Below, one piece after another: positions 29,491 to 38,260 of a DNA stretch of 64,000 nucleotides (its first letter is position 1; every line of letters starts with the position of its first letter). This stretch comes from Caulobacter endophyticus (lineage in GTDB: Bacteria > Pseudomonadota > Alphaproteobacteria > Caulobacterales > Caulobacteraceae). Location: positions 186,001 through 250,000 of the forward strand of contig NZ_JARQWV010000002.1 of assembly GCF_029543245.1 (NCBI RefSeq). Direction: 5' to 3'. The notes below the pieces were generated by a model, which did not search any database, was not told the DNA's origin, and saw nothing but the letters and a program-made list of their open reading frames with translations. A program made the position numbers and the translations under genes.

Positions 29491-29892
29491 TCAGGAGGCG
29501 GCCTTTTCCAGCACCGTGTCGATCCCGAACCCGCTCTTCAGCGCCAGGGTCACCGGGGTGCGCTCGACCACGTCGCGCAGGCGGGCGATGGCGGCGTCGT
29601 CGAGGTCGCCGGTGGCCGAGACCTTGCGGTCTATGCGGGGCTTGTCGCCGCTGTTGTCGAGCGTCAGCGTGGTCTCGATGGTCACCTCGCCCCAGCCCTT
29701 GCGGTCGGCGTACATGCGCAGGGTGGTGGCGGTGCAGGCCGCAAGGCCCGCCAGCACGAAGCCGAAGGGCGGCGGGCCGGCGTCCTGGCCGCCGAGGGCC
29801 GGGGGCTCGTCGCCGACCAGCTTGTGGCCGTTGACGTCGAGCTGAATGGTGTGGCGCGGATTGGCGGTGACGGCGTGAACACGCGAGCCCAT
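29491..29892 (-). CDS. OsmC family protein lacking the second catalytic cysteine
   Basis: 133 residues. The OsmC/Ohr fold is clear: HKLVGDEPPALGGQDAGPPP, FVLAGLAACTATTLRMYADR with the first redox Cys, and a C-terminal DVVERTPVTLALKSG. In OsmC/Ohr peroxidases this second segment normally reads with Cys before Pro; here it is Thr. A thiol peroxidase mechanism with a disulfide is therefore unlikely, and the protein may belong to a non-peroxidase OsmC subgroup. The retropepsin-like gene follows upstream on the same strand. Confidence 0.88.
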   Translation of the reverse strand: MGSRVHAVTANPRHTIQLDVNGHKLVGDEPPALGGQDAGPPPFGFVLAGLAACTATTLRMYADRKGWGEVTIETTLTLDNSGDKPRIDRKVSATGDLDDAAIARLRDVVERTPVTLALKSGFGIDTVLEKAAS

Positions 29893-29920
29893 GGGAAACT
29901 CCGTATTGGATGAGGAGGCT

Positions 29921-30664
29921 TTAGGGCGTCAGCCACAGGGCGTGGGCGGCCGTGTCCAGCCGCAGCCGGCCCCGGGCCAGCACCTCGACGCCCAGGGCGC
30001 CGACGACGCCGGGCGGCAGGTCGCCGGCCTTCACCGCGCGAGCGCGGGGATAGAGCCGGCCGTCGAAGGTAAGACCCGCCACCGTGCCGGCCGGCGCCTG
30101 GCGTGGTCCGTCGGCCGGTCCGCGGGCGCGCAGGGCGCCCGCCGACGCTGTGTCGAGGGCGAAGGGGCCCCGGACGCTCGAGAAGCCGTCGGAGGCGCTG
30201 GCGCGCACCGTCGGCACCCCGCCGACCATCTCGACCGGCAGGGCGGGTCCTGAGGGGCGCGAGAGGCCGTCGGCGGGCTCCAGCCACAGCCGGCAGGGCG
30301 AGAAGTCGATCACCACCGTGTAGCGGGCCAGGATGTCGGCCCCGATGACCCCGGCGATGGGCGCGACGAAGCCGACGCCGCGATAGTCGAGATCGGCCAC
30401 CGTCACCGGCTGGGCGGGAAGGGCCTGTCCAGCCACGCGGACGGGCAGGGAGAGGTCGGTGGCCTCGAAGCCGCCGGCCTGGGCCTTGGTGTTGTGCAGC
30501 ATGGTGTGGGGCGCCGACAGGTCGATGACGAAGTCGCCGGTCATGTCGCCGACCGCTGCGGGGGCCACGACCGCGCCGTTCTCGAACCAGCAGGCGGTCT
30601 CGCCGGCCCGCGCGGCGGCGGCGGTCGCGAGCGTCAGGGCCAGGGCGAGAAGCGGAGCGCGCAT
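29921..30664 (-). CDS. Exported retropepsin-like protein with two aspartic protease-like halves
   Basis: 247 residues from 30664, where a signal peptide begins (MRAPLLALALTLATAAAARA). Two related halves follow: the first with DFVIDLSAPHTMLH and IAGVIGADILARYTVVIDF, the second with FALDTASAGALRARG and VVGALGVEVLARGRLRLD. This is the double aspartyl-protease-like layout (PF13650/PF13975 type). The catalytic D-T/S-G triad is D-L-S and D-T-A here, so activity is doubtful. No clear ribosome-binding site was seen; the signal peptide decided the start. Confidence 0.7.
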   Translation of the reverse strand: MRAPLLALALTLATAAAARAGETACWFENGAVVAPAAVGDMTGDFVIDLSAPHTMLHNTKAQAGGFEATDLSLPVRVAGQALPAQPVTVADLDYRGVGFVAPIAGVIGADILARYTVVIDFSPCRLWLEPADGLSRPSGPALPVEMVGGVPTVRASASDGFSSVRGPFALDTASAGALRARGPADGPRQAPAGTVAGLTFDGRLYPRARAVKAGDLPPGVVGALGVEVLARGRLRLDTAAHALWLTP

Positions 30665-30790
30665 GGGGGGCAGACTAGAGCGGTGGGGGCGGGGGTGGAA
30701 AGCGTCGGGTGGGTGACCGAGCCATAGCCCCTCGCATCGCGCATGGCTTGAACGGAAAGAGGGCAGACGCATCGCGCCCGCCCTCTTCAG

Positions 30791-30908
30791 GATGCTCCCC
30801 CTGAAGGGGGAACTGTCGCGAAGCGACTGAGGGGGAAGTGACAGCGGCGTCTCAGCAGCCGCTTCCCCCTCCGGCCCTCCGGGCCACCTCCCCCTTCAGG
30901 GGGAGGAT
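30791..30908. repeat. Hairpin-rich intergenic element, family 2 copy 1
   Basis: About 118 bp. Begins GCTCCCCCTGAAGGGGGA, then TGTCGCGAAGCGACTGAGGG, and ends CTCCCCCTTCAGGGGGAGGAT, so its ends are inverted repeats. Ends two bases before the GH3 stop. A second copy in the same orientation lies at 42340-42455. Confidence 0.85.
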
Positions 30909-30910
30909 AT

Positions 30911-33178
30911 TTACTTCCGCAGCCCCACCGGCACGCTCTGCGCCGCGACGGCCGCCGTGGCGCGCGCCGAGATCGCGGCGGACGAGGCCCCCAGCTGCAC
31001 CTCGTAGTCGCCGGCCGCGACCTTCCAGCCGTGGGCCTTCTCGTCCCAGGTGGCCAGCAGGCGCGGGTCGACCGCCAGGGTCACCGTCTTGCTGGCGCCA
31101 GGGGCGAGCTCGACCTTCTCGAAGCCGGCCAGGCGACGCGGGGCCTCCCAGCCGCCGGCCTTGGGCGCGACATAGACCTGCGGCACGTCCTTGCCGGCGC
31201 GCTTGCCGGTGTTGGTGACCTTGAACGACACGCTCAGCTGGCCGCCGGCGCTCGAGGTCTTCAGGTCCGAATAGGCGAAGCTGGTGTAGGACAGGCCGTG
31301 GCCGAACGGGAACAGCGGCTTGAGGCCCTTCTTGTCGAACCACTTGTAGCCGACGGCCGCGCCCTCGATCGAATAGTCGACCGCGAACAGGGCGTCGGGC
31401 TTCTTGGGGTCGCCGTCGAGCTTGGGACGCGGCAGTTGGGCCTCGCTGGCCGGGAAGGTCACCGGCAGGCGGCCGGTCGCGTCCACCTCGCCGGTGAGCA
31501 CGCGGGCGATGGCCTCGCCGCCGCTGGTGCCGGGGAACCAGGCCTGCAGCACCGCGCCGACGTCGCCCAGCCACGGCATGGTCACCGGGCCGCCGGTCTC
31601 GAGCACCACGACGGTCGGCTTTCCGGCCTTGGCGGCTGCGGCGATCATGGCGTCCTGGTTCTTGGGCAGGGCCAGGGACGGCACGTCTTCCGACTCGGTG
31701 GTCCACTGGTCGGCGAAGACGATGACGAGGTCGCTGTCGGCCGCCAGCTTGGCGACCGCGGCGGCGTCCTTGCCGTCGTTGTAGGTGAACTTCGCCTGGG
31801 GGCTGCGCGCCTGCAGGGCCTTCAGCGGCGAGGACGGATAGTAGATCACCGGGCCCGGCCAGGTCTTGGGCTCCAGCCCCTGCACGGCGCGGCCGCCGGC
31901 CGGATAGACCTGCGACGAGCCGCCGCCCGACAGCACGCCGACATCGGCATAGGCGCCGATCACGGCGACTTTCTGGGCCTTCAGCGCCAGGGGCAGCACG
32001 CCCTTGTCGTTCTTCAGCAGGACCATGCCTTCCTCGGCGTCGGCCTGGCTGACCTTGCCGTTGGCGGCCAGATCGATGGGCGCGATCTTCACCGGATGGT
32101 CGACCGCGCCGCTGGCGAACAGCGAGCGGACGATGCGGCGGGCCATGTCGTCCAGGCGCGCCTGGCTGACCGCGCCGCTGGCCAGATCGGCCTTCAGCAC
32201 GCCGGCCAGGAAGGGCTGCTTGTCAAAGGCGTCGCCGGCCGATTCCTGGTCCAGACCCGCGTTGACCGACTTGGCGCCCGAGTGCACGGCGCCCCAGTCG
32301 GACATCACGTAGCCCTTGTAGCCCCAGTCCTGCTTGAGCACCTTGTTCAGCAGCCAGTCGTTCTCGCAGGAATAGTGGCCGTTGACGCGGTTGTAGGCGC
32401 ACATCACCGAGTGCGGGTCCGACGCCTCCATGGCGATCTGGAAGGCCAGCAGGTCGGAGGTGCGGGCGTCGGCGTCGCCGATCTTGCTGTCGACCACGAA
32501 GCGGCCGGTCTCCTGGGCGTTCAGGGCGTAGTGCTTGATCGTCGAGACGATGTGGTTGGACTGGATGCCCTTGATCTGGGCCCCGACCATCACGCCGGCC
32601 AGCAGCGGGTCCTCGCCGCCATATTCGAAGTTGCGGCCGTTGCGCGGCTCGCGGACCAGGTTCACGCCGCCGGCCAGCATGACGTTGAAGCCCGAGTCGC
32701 GGGCCTCCTTGCCGATCATCGCGCCGCCCTTCTCGGCCAGAGCCGGGTTCCAGGTGGCCGTGGTGGCCATGCCGGAGGGCAGGGCGGTGCGCTCGCGGAA
32801 CTGCGCCGCGCTGCCTTGGGTGGCCACGCCGATGCCGGCGTCGGTCTCGAACTGGGCGGGGATCCCCAGGCGCGGCAGGCCCGGCACATAGCCGGCTGAG
32901 CCGGGCAGCGAGGCTTCGATGCGCGTGTACTTGGGCTTCATGTCGGCGCCGAAGTAGCCGTAGACCAGGGTCAGCTTCTCGTCCTGGGTCATGGCCTTGA
33001 CGGCCAGGTCGGCGCGCGTGTCGGCGTCGAGCTTGGGGTCCAGCCACGGCTGGCCGGCCGGGGCGGCGGCGGGCGCGCCATGGCCCGCGTGGCCGGCATG
33101 GCCCTGGGCGAGGGCGGGGAGGCCCATTGTGGCGATGGTCAGGGCCAGGGCGCTGGCGCGCCAGAGACGCGAGTTCAT
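30911..33178 (-). CDS. Exported glycoside hydrolase family 3 (beta-glucosidase-like)
   Basis: 755 residues from ATG 33178, which has GGGAGG nine bases upstream. A signal peptide ending ALAQ, then a His/Gly/Ala linker. The GH3 TIM barrel shows ARDSGFNVMLAGGVNLVREP and the catalytic nucleophile Asp in GYVMSDWGAVHSG; the second domain has FADQWTTESEDVPSL (acid/base Glu) and a FNIII-like C-terminus ending in YEVQLGASS. Probably releases glucose from beta-glucosides in the periplasm. Downstream of lacI-like gene on the same strand, 65 bp apart, so likely co-transcribed and part of the carbohydrate locus. Confidence 0.93.
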   Translation of the reverse strand: MNSRLWRASALALTIATMGLPALAQGHAGHAGHGAPAAAPAGQPWLDPKLDADTRADLAVKAMTQDEKLTLVYGYFGADMKPKYTRIEASLPGSAGYVPGLPRLGIPAQFETDAGIGVATQGSAAQFRERTALPSGMATTATWNPALAEKGGAMIGKEARDSGFNVMLAGGVNLVREPRNGRNFEYGGEDPLLAGVMVGAQIKGIQSNHIVSTIKHYALNAQETGRFVVDSKIGDADARTSDLLAFQIAMEASDPHSVMCAYNRVNGHYSCENDWLLNKVLKQDWGYKGYVMSDWGAVHSGAKSVNAGLDQESAGDAFDKQPFLAGVLKADLASGAVSQARLDDMARRIVRSLFASGAVDHPVKIAPIDLAANGKVSQADAEEGMVLLKNDKGVLPLALKAQKVAVIGAYADVGVLSGGGSSQVYPAGGRAVQGLEPKTWPGPVIYYPSSPLKALQARSPQAKFTYNDGKDAAAVAKLAADSDLVIVFADQWTTESEDVPSLALPKNQDAMIAAAAKAGKPTVVVLETGGPVTMPWLGDVGAVLQAWFPGTSGGEAIARVLTGEVDATGRLPVTFPASEAQLPRPKLDGDPKKPDALFAVDYSIEGAAVGYKWFDKKGLKPLFPFGHGLSYTSFAYSDLKTSSAGGQLSVSFKVTNTGKRAGKDVPQVYVAPKAGGWEAPRRLAGFEKVELAPGASKTVTLAVDPRLLATWDEKAHGWKVAAGDYEVQLGASSAAISARATAAVAAQSVPVGLRK

Positions 33179-33243
33179 TCTACCTCCCACTCGTATGATC
33201 TTGGCCGGCGAGCCGGCGGATGGTTCGCTGACGGAGCGCTCCG

Positions 33244-34281
33244 TCAGCTGGTCTTGCCCGGCGGCCGCTTTCGGGCCGGGCCGGTGGATTCGCGGACCAC
33301 CAGGGTGTGCTGGGCCAGGAACGGGCTGGGGCGGATGCCCGAGTCGCTGCTGTTCCAGGCCGCGAAGGTCTGCAGGGCGCGCAGGGCCATCGGCTCGAAC
33401 GGCTGGCGGATGGTGGTCAGGGTCGGCCAGATGACCCCGGCGATCGGCGCGTCGTCGAAGCCGACCACCGACAGGTCGTCGGGAATGCGCAGGCCGCGGC
33501 GCTGGGCCTCCATGCAGGTGGCGGCGGCCATATCGTCATTGGCGGCGAAGATCGCGGTCGGCGGCTCGTCGATGTCGAGCAGCAGCTTGGCCGCGTCCAT
33601 GCCGGTCTTGAAGGTGAACTCGCCCCCGACGATCAGCTCCGGCGCCGGGCGCGGCAGGCCGGCGGCGGCGTAGGCCTCGAAGAAGCCGTTGCGGCGATGG
33701 GTGCTGGCGGCATGGTCGGGGTGGCCGGCGATGTGGCCGATGCGGGTGTGGCCCAGGCTGAACAGGTGCTCGACCACCTCGCGGGCGGCGGCGCGGTCGT
33801 CCATGGCGATGGCCGGGAAGTTGGGATCGGGCGTGGTCGGCGAGATCAGCACGCAGCGCACGTCCAGCTCGCGCATCAGCGCCTTCAGCGGGCCGAAGTC
33901 GCATTCGGGCGGCAGCAGGATGACTTCGCGGATGCCGCCGTCCTCGATGAAGGCGCGGATGCGCTCGTGCCAGCCGACCACCGGGCCGTCGAACAGCTCC
34001 ACGGTCAGGTGACGGCCTGTCTCCAGGCAGGCCAGCAGCAGGGCGTGGTGGGTGCGGGTGTGATAGCCGCCGCTGGGGTCGCCCATCAGCACGCCGACGG
34101 CCGAGGCGCCTTGCGCGCGGAAGTGACGGGCCACGGCGCTGGGCTGGTAGCCGAGGGCGGCCATGGCCTCGCGGACCTTGTCGCGGGTCTTGGTGGTGAC
34201 GCTGGCGTGGTCGTTCATCACGCGCGAGACGGTCTTGGCCGAGACGCCAGCCCGCTTGGCCACATCGTGAATCGTCGTCAT
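33244..34281 (-). CDS. LacI family transcriptional regulator
   Basis: 345 residues. An N-terminal LacI helix-turn-helix (MTTIHDVAKRAGVSAKTVSR, then VMNDHASVTTKTRDKV) is followed by the hinge and a periplasmic-binding-protein-like ligand domain (GVLMGDPSGGYHTR, FGLDDAPIAGVIWPTLTTI-like C-terminal region at GFDDAPIAG). These repressors sense a sugar or glycoside. Its gene is divergent from the TonB receptor across 668 bp holding operator-like palindromes and sits beside GH3, so it is the likely regulator of both. Confidence 0.94.
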   Translation of the reverse strand: MTTIHDVAKRAGVSAKTVSRVMNDHASVTTKTRDKVREAMAALGYQPSAVARHFRAQGASAVGVLMGDPSGGYHTRTHHALLLACLETGRHLTVELFDGPVVGWHERIRAFIEDGGIREVILLPPECDFGPLKALMRELDVRCVLISPTTPDPNFPAIAMDDRAAAREVVEHLFSLGHTRIGHIAGHPDHAASTHRRNGFFEAYAAAGLPRPAPELIVGGEFTFKTGMDAAKLLLDIDEPPTAIFAANDDMAAATCMEAQRRGLRIPDDLSVVGFDDAPIAGVIWPTLTTIRQPFEPMALRALQTFAAWNSSDSGIRPSPFLAQHTLVVRESTGPARKRPPGKTS

Positions 34282-34412
34282 TCGTGAAGACCCGCACCCG
34301 CCTTGGCCGCGTGGCGCGCATCCCCCGGCAGGGGGCGGCCCGACGGCTCCCGAGCACCAGCCATACCGCAGCCCAATCGGCTTGTCATGCGATGGGACAT
34401 GGAGTGGTCAAA

Positions 34413-34435
34413 AAATGTCCTCGTCGTGGACATTT
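34413..34435. promoter_or_regulatory. Inverted repeat AAATGTCC-N7-GGACATTT
   Basis: Two perfect 8-bp arms, 34413-34420 and 34428-34435, seven bases apart. Further half-sites occur at 34394 (GGGACAT), 34449 (GAATGTCC) and about 34740 (GGGACATTT). Likely binding site of a regulator other than, or as well as, LacI. Confidence 0.45.
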
Positions 34436-34478
34436 GTGTGGTCATTTTGAATGTCCGTCAGGTCAACTGGCTGGCGAT

Positions 34479-34490
34479 GGAAACGCTTCC
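34479..34490. promoter_or_regulatory. LacI-type operator candidate GGAAACGCTTCC
   Basis: 12-bp imperfect palindrome centred on CG, the layout of many LacI-family operators. Lies about 195 bp upstream of the divergent LacI start. Confidence 0.45.
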
Positions 34491-34706
34491 GATTCCCGTT
34501 CCGGTAAAAATCGATGTCGAGACACTCGTGTGCGGACACGCGGTGATTGCTCGCTCATGGGCGCTTGTCAGCGCTGTCCTTTTCGGCTTCTGGTGATGCG
34601 TACTTGAAAAATATACATGCAAAACAATGGGTAAGCGGATTGCGGGTGGTCCCGGTTGGCGGCTGATTGCGCCGTGGCAACGCTTCGCAACCCGCTGATT
34701 TCCGGA

Positions 34707-34724
34707 AATGACAACGTTGACATT
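34707..34724. promoter_or_regulatory. LacI-type operator candidate near the TonB receptor
   Basis: AATGACAAC-GTTGACATT, 18 bp with one symmetric mismatch, centred on CG. TTGACT at 34729 could be a -35 box directly downstream, so binding would block receptor transcription. Confidence 0.55.
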
Positions 34725-34949
34725 CTTGTTGACTTGATTGGGACATTTGGGAATGTTGCCGCCGTGACCGGCGTCTGAGGGCCGGATCGCAGCACCGTTC
34801 CGGCGCCGGGGGTCGCCGACAGGACAATCACCGGGCCGAGGCCGCCGAAGCAGGTTGGCATGAAGGTCTAGGCCCGGCTCGAGACCCACCGCGGCGTCAA
34901 AAGGCGTCGCGGCCCGAACGCAAGAACAAGACATTGGGGAGCGATCGAC

Positions 34950-37900
34950 TTGACCACACTACGTAAGAAGTCCGTCTGGACTCGCGGCCTGACCCTGGCC
35001 CTTCTGGCCGGCGCGTCGCAGGCCGTCATCACCACATCCGCCCTGGCGCAGACCGCCGGCTCGACCGAAGAGACCGCCGTCGACGAGATCGTCGTCACCG
35101 GCGTGCGCGGCTCGCAGCTGAAGTCGGTCGACGTCAAGCGCCGCGAGGCCTCGATCGTCGACGCCATCTCGGCCGAGGACATCGGCAAGCTGCCCGACGT
35201 CACCATCGCCGACTCGCTGCAGCGCATCCCGGGCATCCAGATCCAGCGCAACGCCGGCGAAGGCGCCACCGTCAACATCCGGGGCCTAGCCCAGGTCATC
35301 ACCCTGCTGAACGGCGAGCAGTATCTCAGCGCGGGCAACATGGGCTCGGCCCAGCCCAACCTGCTGGACGTGCCCTCGCAGCTGATGAACCAGGTGCTGG
35401 TCTACAAGTCGACCGACCCGAACAACGCCCTGTCGGGCATCTCGGGCACCATCGACCTGCGCACCCGCCGGCCGTTCCAGATGCAGGAAGGCTTCACCTT
35501 CGCCGGCGCGGCCGAAGCCCAGCGCGGCGAACGCACCAAGGAAGACGACTACCTGGCCAATATCCTGGCCAGCTGGCGCAATGACCGCGTCGGCCTGCTG
35601 GTCTCGGCCGCGCAGAGCAAGTCGAACCTGGGCAACAACTTCTCGGGCGCCGTCTCGCTGTCGGGCAACAACGACTGGGGCGGTTCGAACCCGAACAACT
35701 TCCTGTCGCCGCACGGCTTCGAAAGCTTCAACCGCGTGGTCGAGCGCAAGCGCACCGGCGTCAACGTGTCGTTCGAGGCCGACCTGGGCGAGGGCTTCAC
35801 CCTGGTGGCCGAGGGCTTCTACGCCAAGCTCGACGAATATAACCGCGCCGCCGGCATCAACATCTCCAACCGCTGGGACGGCGGCGCCTTCGGCAACTGG
35901 ACCCGTCCCACCGACTTCGAGCAGACCGGCGTCAGCGCCCCGCCGCCTGGCCCGGCCCCGATCGGCGGCAACGGCCGTCCGTGGCTGGCGGTCAGCGAGT
36001 ACGACATCGACGCCTGGTGGGTGAACTCGTTCACCGTCAACCGCGTCACCAAGTCCGAGAGCAAGAACTACAATCTCGAACTGAAATACGACAACAACGG
36101 CCCGTTCAGCTTCGAGGCCCGGGCCATTCGCGCCAACGGCGACCGCCTGAGCATGAACGGCCAGGCCCAGGGCGACCTCAGCAATTGGCAGTACGCGCCT
36201 GACCGCTTTACGCTGTTCCGCAACGCCCAGGATCGCACTCGCGGCACCTTCTATCCGAAGGCCATCTGCGACCAGTATCCCGCTAGCCAGCGCAGCAACG
36301 CCGTCGCTGGCTCAGCCGGCGGCTGCTACCTGAACCCGAACCCGCTGGGCTACGGCCAGAACCCGCAGCTGCACTACGACGTCAGCGGCAAGAGCCCGGT
36401 CTGGAGCGGCTTCGACACGCCGATCTCGGGCGGCCTGGGCGCGGGCAAGTCCCTGCGCGACTACATGGCCAACAAGGACAGCTACGCGATCGGGGCCTTC
36501 TCGTCGGAAGGCAACAACGAGGTCTCGTCGGACATGAACGTGTTCCGCGCCGACGGCCACTACAAGTTCGACGACAAGCTGCTGGGCTTCATCACCAAGG
36601 TCGACGCCGGCGTTCGCCAGAGCGACCGTTCGGTCAGCGTCGAGCAGTTCCACCTGTTCTCGGGCTTCTACGGCGGGGTTCCCGGCGCGGTGCAGGCCAA
36701 CGGCACGCCCGTGCCGGCCGGCGGCTGCATGGCTCAGTGGAAGGCCATCGACGTCGTCATGAACCAGAACCAGTGCCAGGCCGGCGAGTTCGTGCCCAAC
36801 CCGGTCACCGGCGTGCCGGAGTTCCAGGGCTACACGGTCAACCGTCCGACCAAGCTGACGACCTACAACAACGCCATCTGGGTCAACAACCTGGGCGGCG
36901 TCACCAAGGGCATGCCCGGCTTCTGGGCCATCGACCCGCGTGACTTCGACGACGTGCTGGCCTTCCAGAAGAAGGTGTTCGGCGACGCCGTCCGCGTGCA
37001 GGTGCCCGGCCAGACCTACGACGTCGACCTGAAGGAACAGAGCGCCTACGGCGCCGGCGCCTTCGAGATCGGCCAGCTGTCGGGCGACTTCGGCCTGCGC
37101 GTCATCCAGACCGAACTGCTGGTGAAGCAGAACCTGACCGGCGACGTCATGAACTACGGCGACACCAACGCCGACGCCGGCGACACGGTCACCCGCCGCA
37201 AGTACACCGACTGGCTGCCGTCGTTCAACGCCACCTACGACCTGACCGACAACATCAAGCTGCGCTTCGCCTACTCCAAGACGATGCAGCCGCTGGATCT
37301 GGGCAGCTACGGCGGCGGCCTGTCGATCTTCACCGCCGACTGCGGCGCGACCATGCCGAACGTTCGCTGCGTGACCGGGGCCAGCGCCTCGGGCAACCCG
37401 AACCTCGATCCGTGGCGTTCGCAGAACTTCGACGGCGCGATCGAGTACTACTTCGGTCGGGCCTCGATGCTGAACATCTCGGCCTTCAAGCTGAAAATCG
37501 ACAGCTTCGTCACCGGCGGCACGATCAAGGGCAGCTTCCCCGACCAGGACGGCGTCGTCCGCCGCGAGGTCGACGTGTCGCTGCCGCTGCAAGGCGACGG
37601 CGGCGAGGTCTCGGGTGTCGAACTGGGCGCCAAGATCGCCTTCACCGACATCATCCCGGACGTGCCGATCCTGAAGAACTTCGGCGTCGACACCAACTAC
37701 ACCTACTCGCCCAGCGAGGAGTCGCGTCTGGACCTGAAGGGCGACAAGCTGCCGTTCTTCGACAACTCCAAGCACCAGTTCAACCTGGTCGGCTGGTACC
37801 AGGACGACAAGCTGCAGGCGCGCGTGGCCTACAACTACCGCACCGACCGCCTGTCCGGCACCATGGGCGGTGGCGGTCAGCGGGTGATCCCGATCTACCA

Positions 37901-38093
37901 GGGCTCGACCGGCTATGTGGACGTCAATGTCAGCTACGACGTCCGCAAGAACGTGACGGTCTATTTCAACGGCTCGAACGTCACCGGCGAGATCGAGGAC
38001 TACTACCTGCGTTTCGCCAAGGGCAAGGAACAGTATTCGTCGCAGAACGAGTTCGAGCCCCGCTACACCCTCGGCATCCGCGCCAAGTGGTGA
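34950..38093 (+). CDS. TonB-dependent receptor, large Caulobacter/Xanthomonas type
   Basis: 1047 residues from TTG 34950 with TTGGGGAG upstream. A signal peptide ending ALAQ is followed by a TonB-box-like DEIVVTGVRGS, the plug domain (about 60-170; KLPDVTIADSLQRIPGIQIQ, VNIRGL) and a long beta barrel ending in ...PRYTLGIRAKW, Trp being the usual last residue of outer-membrane proteins. Receptors of this group import plant- or algal-derived glycans or glycosides using TonB energy. It is divergent from a LacI regulator and followed by two halogenase-family genes. A good terminator follows it. The substrate is unknown; the GH3 next door points to a beta-glucoside. Confidence 0.95.
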   Translation: MTTLRKKSVWTRGLTLALLAGASQAVITTSALAQTAGSTEETAVDEIVVTGVRGSQLKSVDVKRREASIVDAISAEDIGKLPDVTIADSLQRIPGIQIQRNAGEGATVNIRGLAQVITLLNGEQYLSAGNMGSAQPNLLDVPSQLMNQVLVYKSTDPNNALSGISGTIDLRTRRPFQMQEGFTFAGAAEAQRGERTKEDDYLANILASWRNDRVGLLVSAAQSKSNLGNNFSGAVSLSGNNDWGGSNPNNFLSPHGFESFNRVVERKRTGVNVSFEADLGEGFTLVAEGFYAKLDEYNRAAGINISNRWDGGAFGNWTRPTDFEQTGVSAPPPGPAPIGGNGRPWLAVSEYDIDAWWVNSFTVNRVTKSESKNYNLELKYDNNGPFSFEARAIRANGDRLSMNGQAQGDLSNWQYAPDRFTLFRNAQDRTRGTFYPKAICDQYPASQRSNAVAGSAGGCYLNPNPLGYGQNPQLHYDVSGKSPVWSGFDTPISGGLGAGKSLRDYMANKDSYAIGAFSSEGNNEVSSDMNVFRADGHYKFDDKLLGFITKVDAGVRQSDRSVSVEQFHLFSGFYGGVPGAVQANGTPVPAGGCMAQWKAIDVVMNQNQCQAGEFVPNPVTGVPEFQGYTVNRPTKLTTYNNAIWVNNLGGVTKGMPGFWAIDPRDFDDVLAFQKKVFGDAVRVQVPGQTYDVDLKEQSAYGAGAFEIGQLSGDFGLRVIQTELLVKQNLTGDVMNYGDTNADAGDTVTRRKYTDWLPSFNATYDLTDNIKLRFAYSKTMQPLDLGSYGGGLSIFTADCGATMPNVRCVTGASASGNPNLDPWRSQNFDGAIEYYFGRASMLNISAFKLKIDSFVTGGTIKGSFPDQDGVVRREVDVSLPLQGDGGEVSGVELGAKIAFTDIIPDVPILKNFGVDTNYTYSPSEESRLDLKGDKLPFFDNSKHQFNLVGWYQDDKLQARVAYNYRTDRLSGTMGGGGQRVIPIYQGSTGYVDVNVSYDVRKNVTVYFNGSNVTGEIEDYYLRFAKGKEQYSSQNEFEPRYTLGIRAKW

Positions 38094-38114
38094 TCTGAAG
38101 CCTTCCTCCCTGCG

Positions 38115-38157
38115 CCCGTCGTGGCGGCCCTTCGGGGTCGTCACGGCGGCTCTTTTT
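38115..38157 (+). terminator. Rho-independent terminator after the TonB receptor
   Basis: About 14 bp of stem with wobble pairs around a TTCG loop, followed by CTTTTTG. The halogenase genes therefore probably have their own promoter or depend on readthrough. Confidence 0.82.
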
Positions 38158-38214
38158 GTTTGGGAAGGCAGCTATCCAACGGCGCATTCGGGCGCCAGTT
38201 TCGCGGTCCGGGCC

Positions 38215-38239
38215 ATCGGCGTCCCAGGGCGCCGATTTT
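38215..38239 (+). promoter_or_regulatory. Small hairpin ahead of halogenase gene 1
   Basis: ATCGGCG (38215-38221) and CGCCGAT (38230-38236) with TTT after it, 21 bases before the ATG. It resembles a weak attenuator. Confidence 0.3.
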
Positions 38240-38260
38240 CCGGTTCGGGGAGGACCGGCC

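Larger units (their letters stand above)
34282..34949. other. Divergent regulatory region between lacI-like and TonB receptor genes
   Basis: 668 bp with no convincing gene. It carries at least two LacI-type palindromes (34479-34490 and 34707-34724) and several GGACAT half-sites, and is AT-richer than its surroundings between 34590 and 34760. An open frame at 34303-34596 has no ribosome-binding site or recognisable family. Confidence 0.7.

Noticed and set aside
30665-30772. Upstream extension of the retropepsin-like gene
   Set aside because: The extra 36 residues are Arg/His/Pro-rich and precede a good signal peptide; it is not needed.
31031-32899. Open frame of over 600 codons opposite the GH3 gene
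   Set aside because: Antisense to a well-supported gene, no motif, composition typical of the complement of a GC-rich gene.
34303-34596. 97-codon frame between LacI and the TonB receptor
   Set aside because: It overlaps the likely operators and starts in a GC-rich Arg/Pro segment without a ribosome-binding site or known family.
36312-38144. Long minus-strand frame opposite the TonB receptor
   Set aside because: Val/Asp/Arg-rich shadow of the receptor gene, without any recognisable domain.
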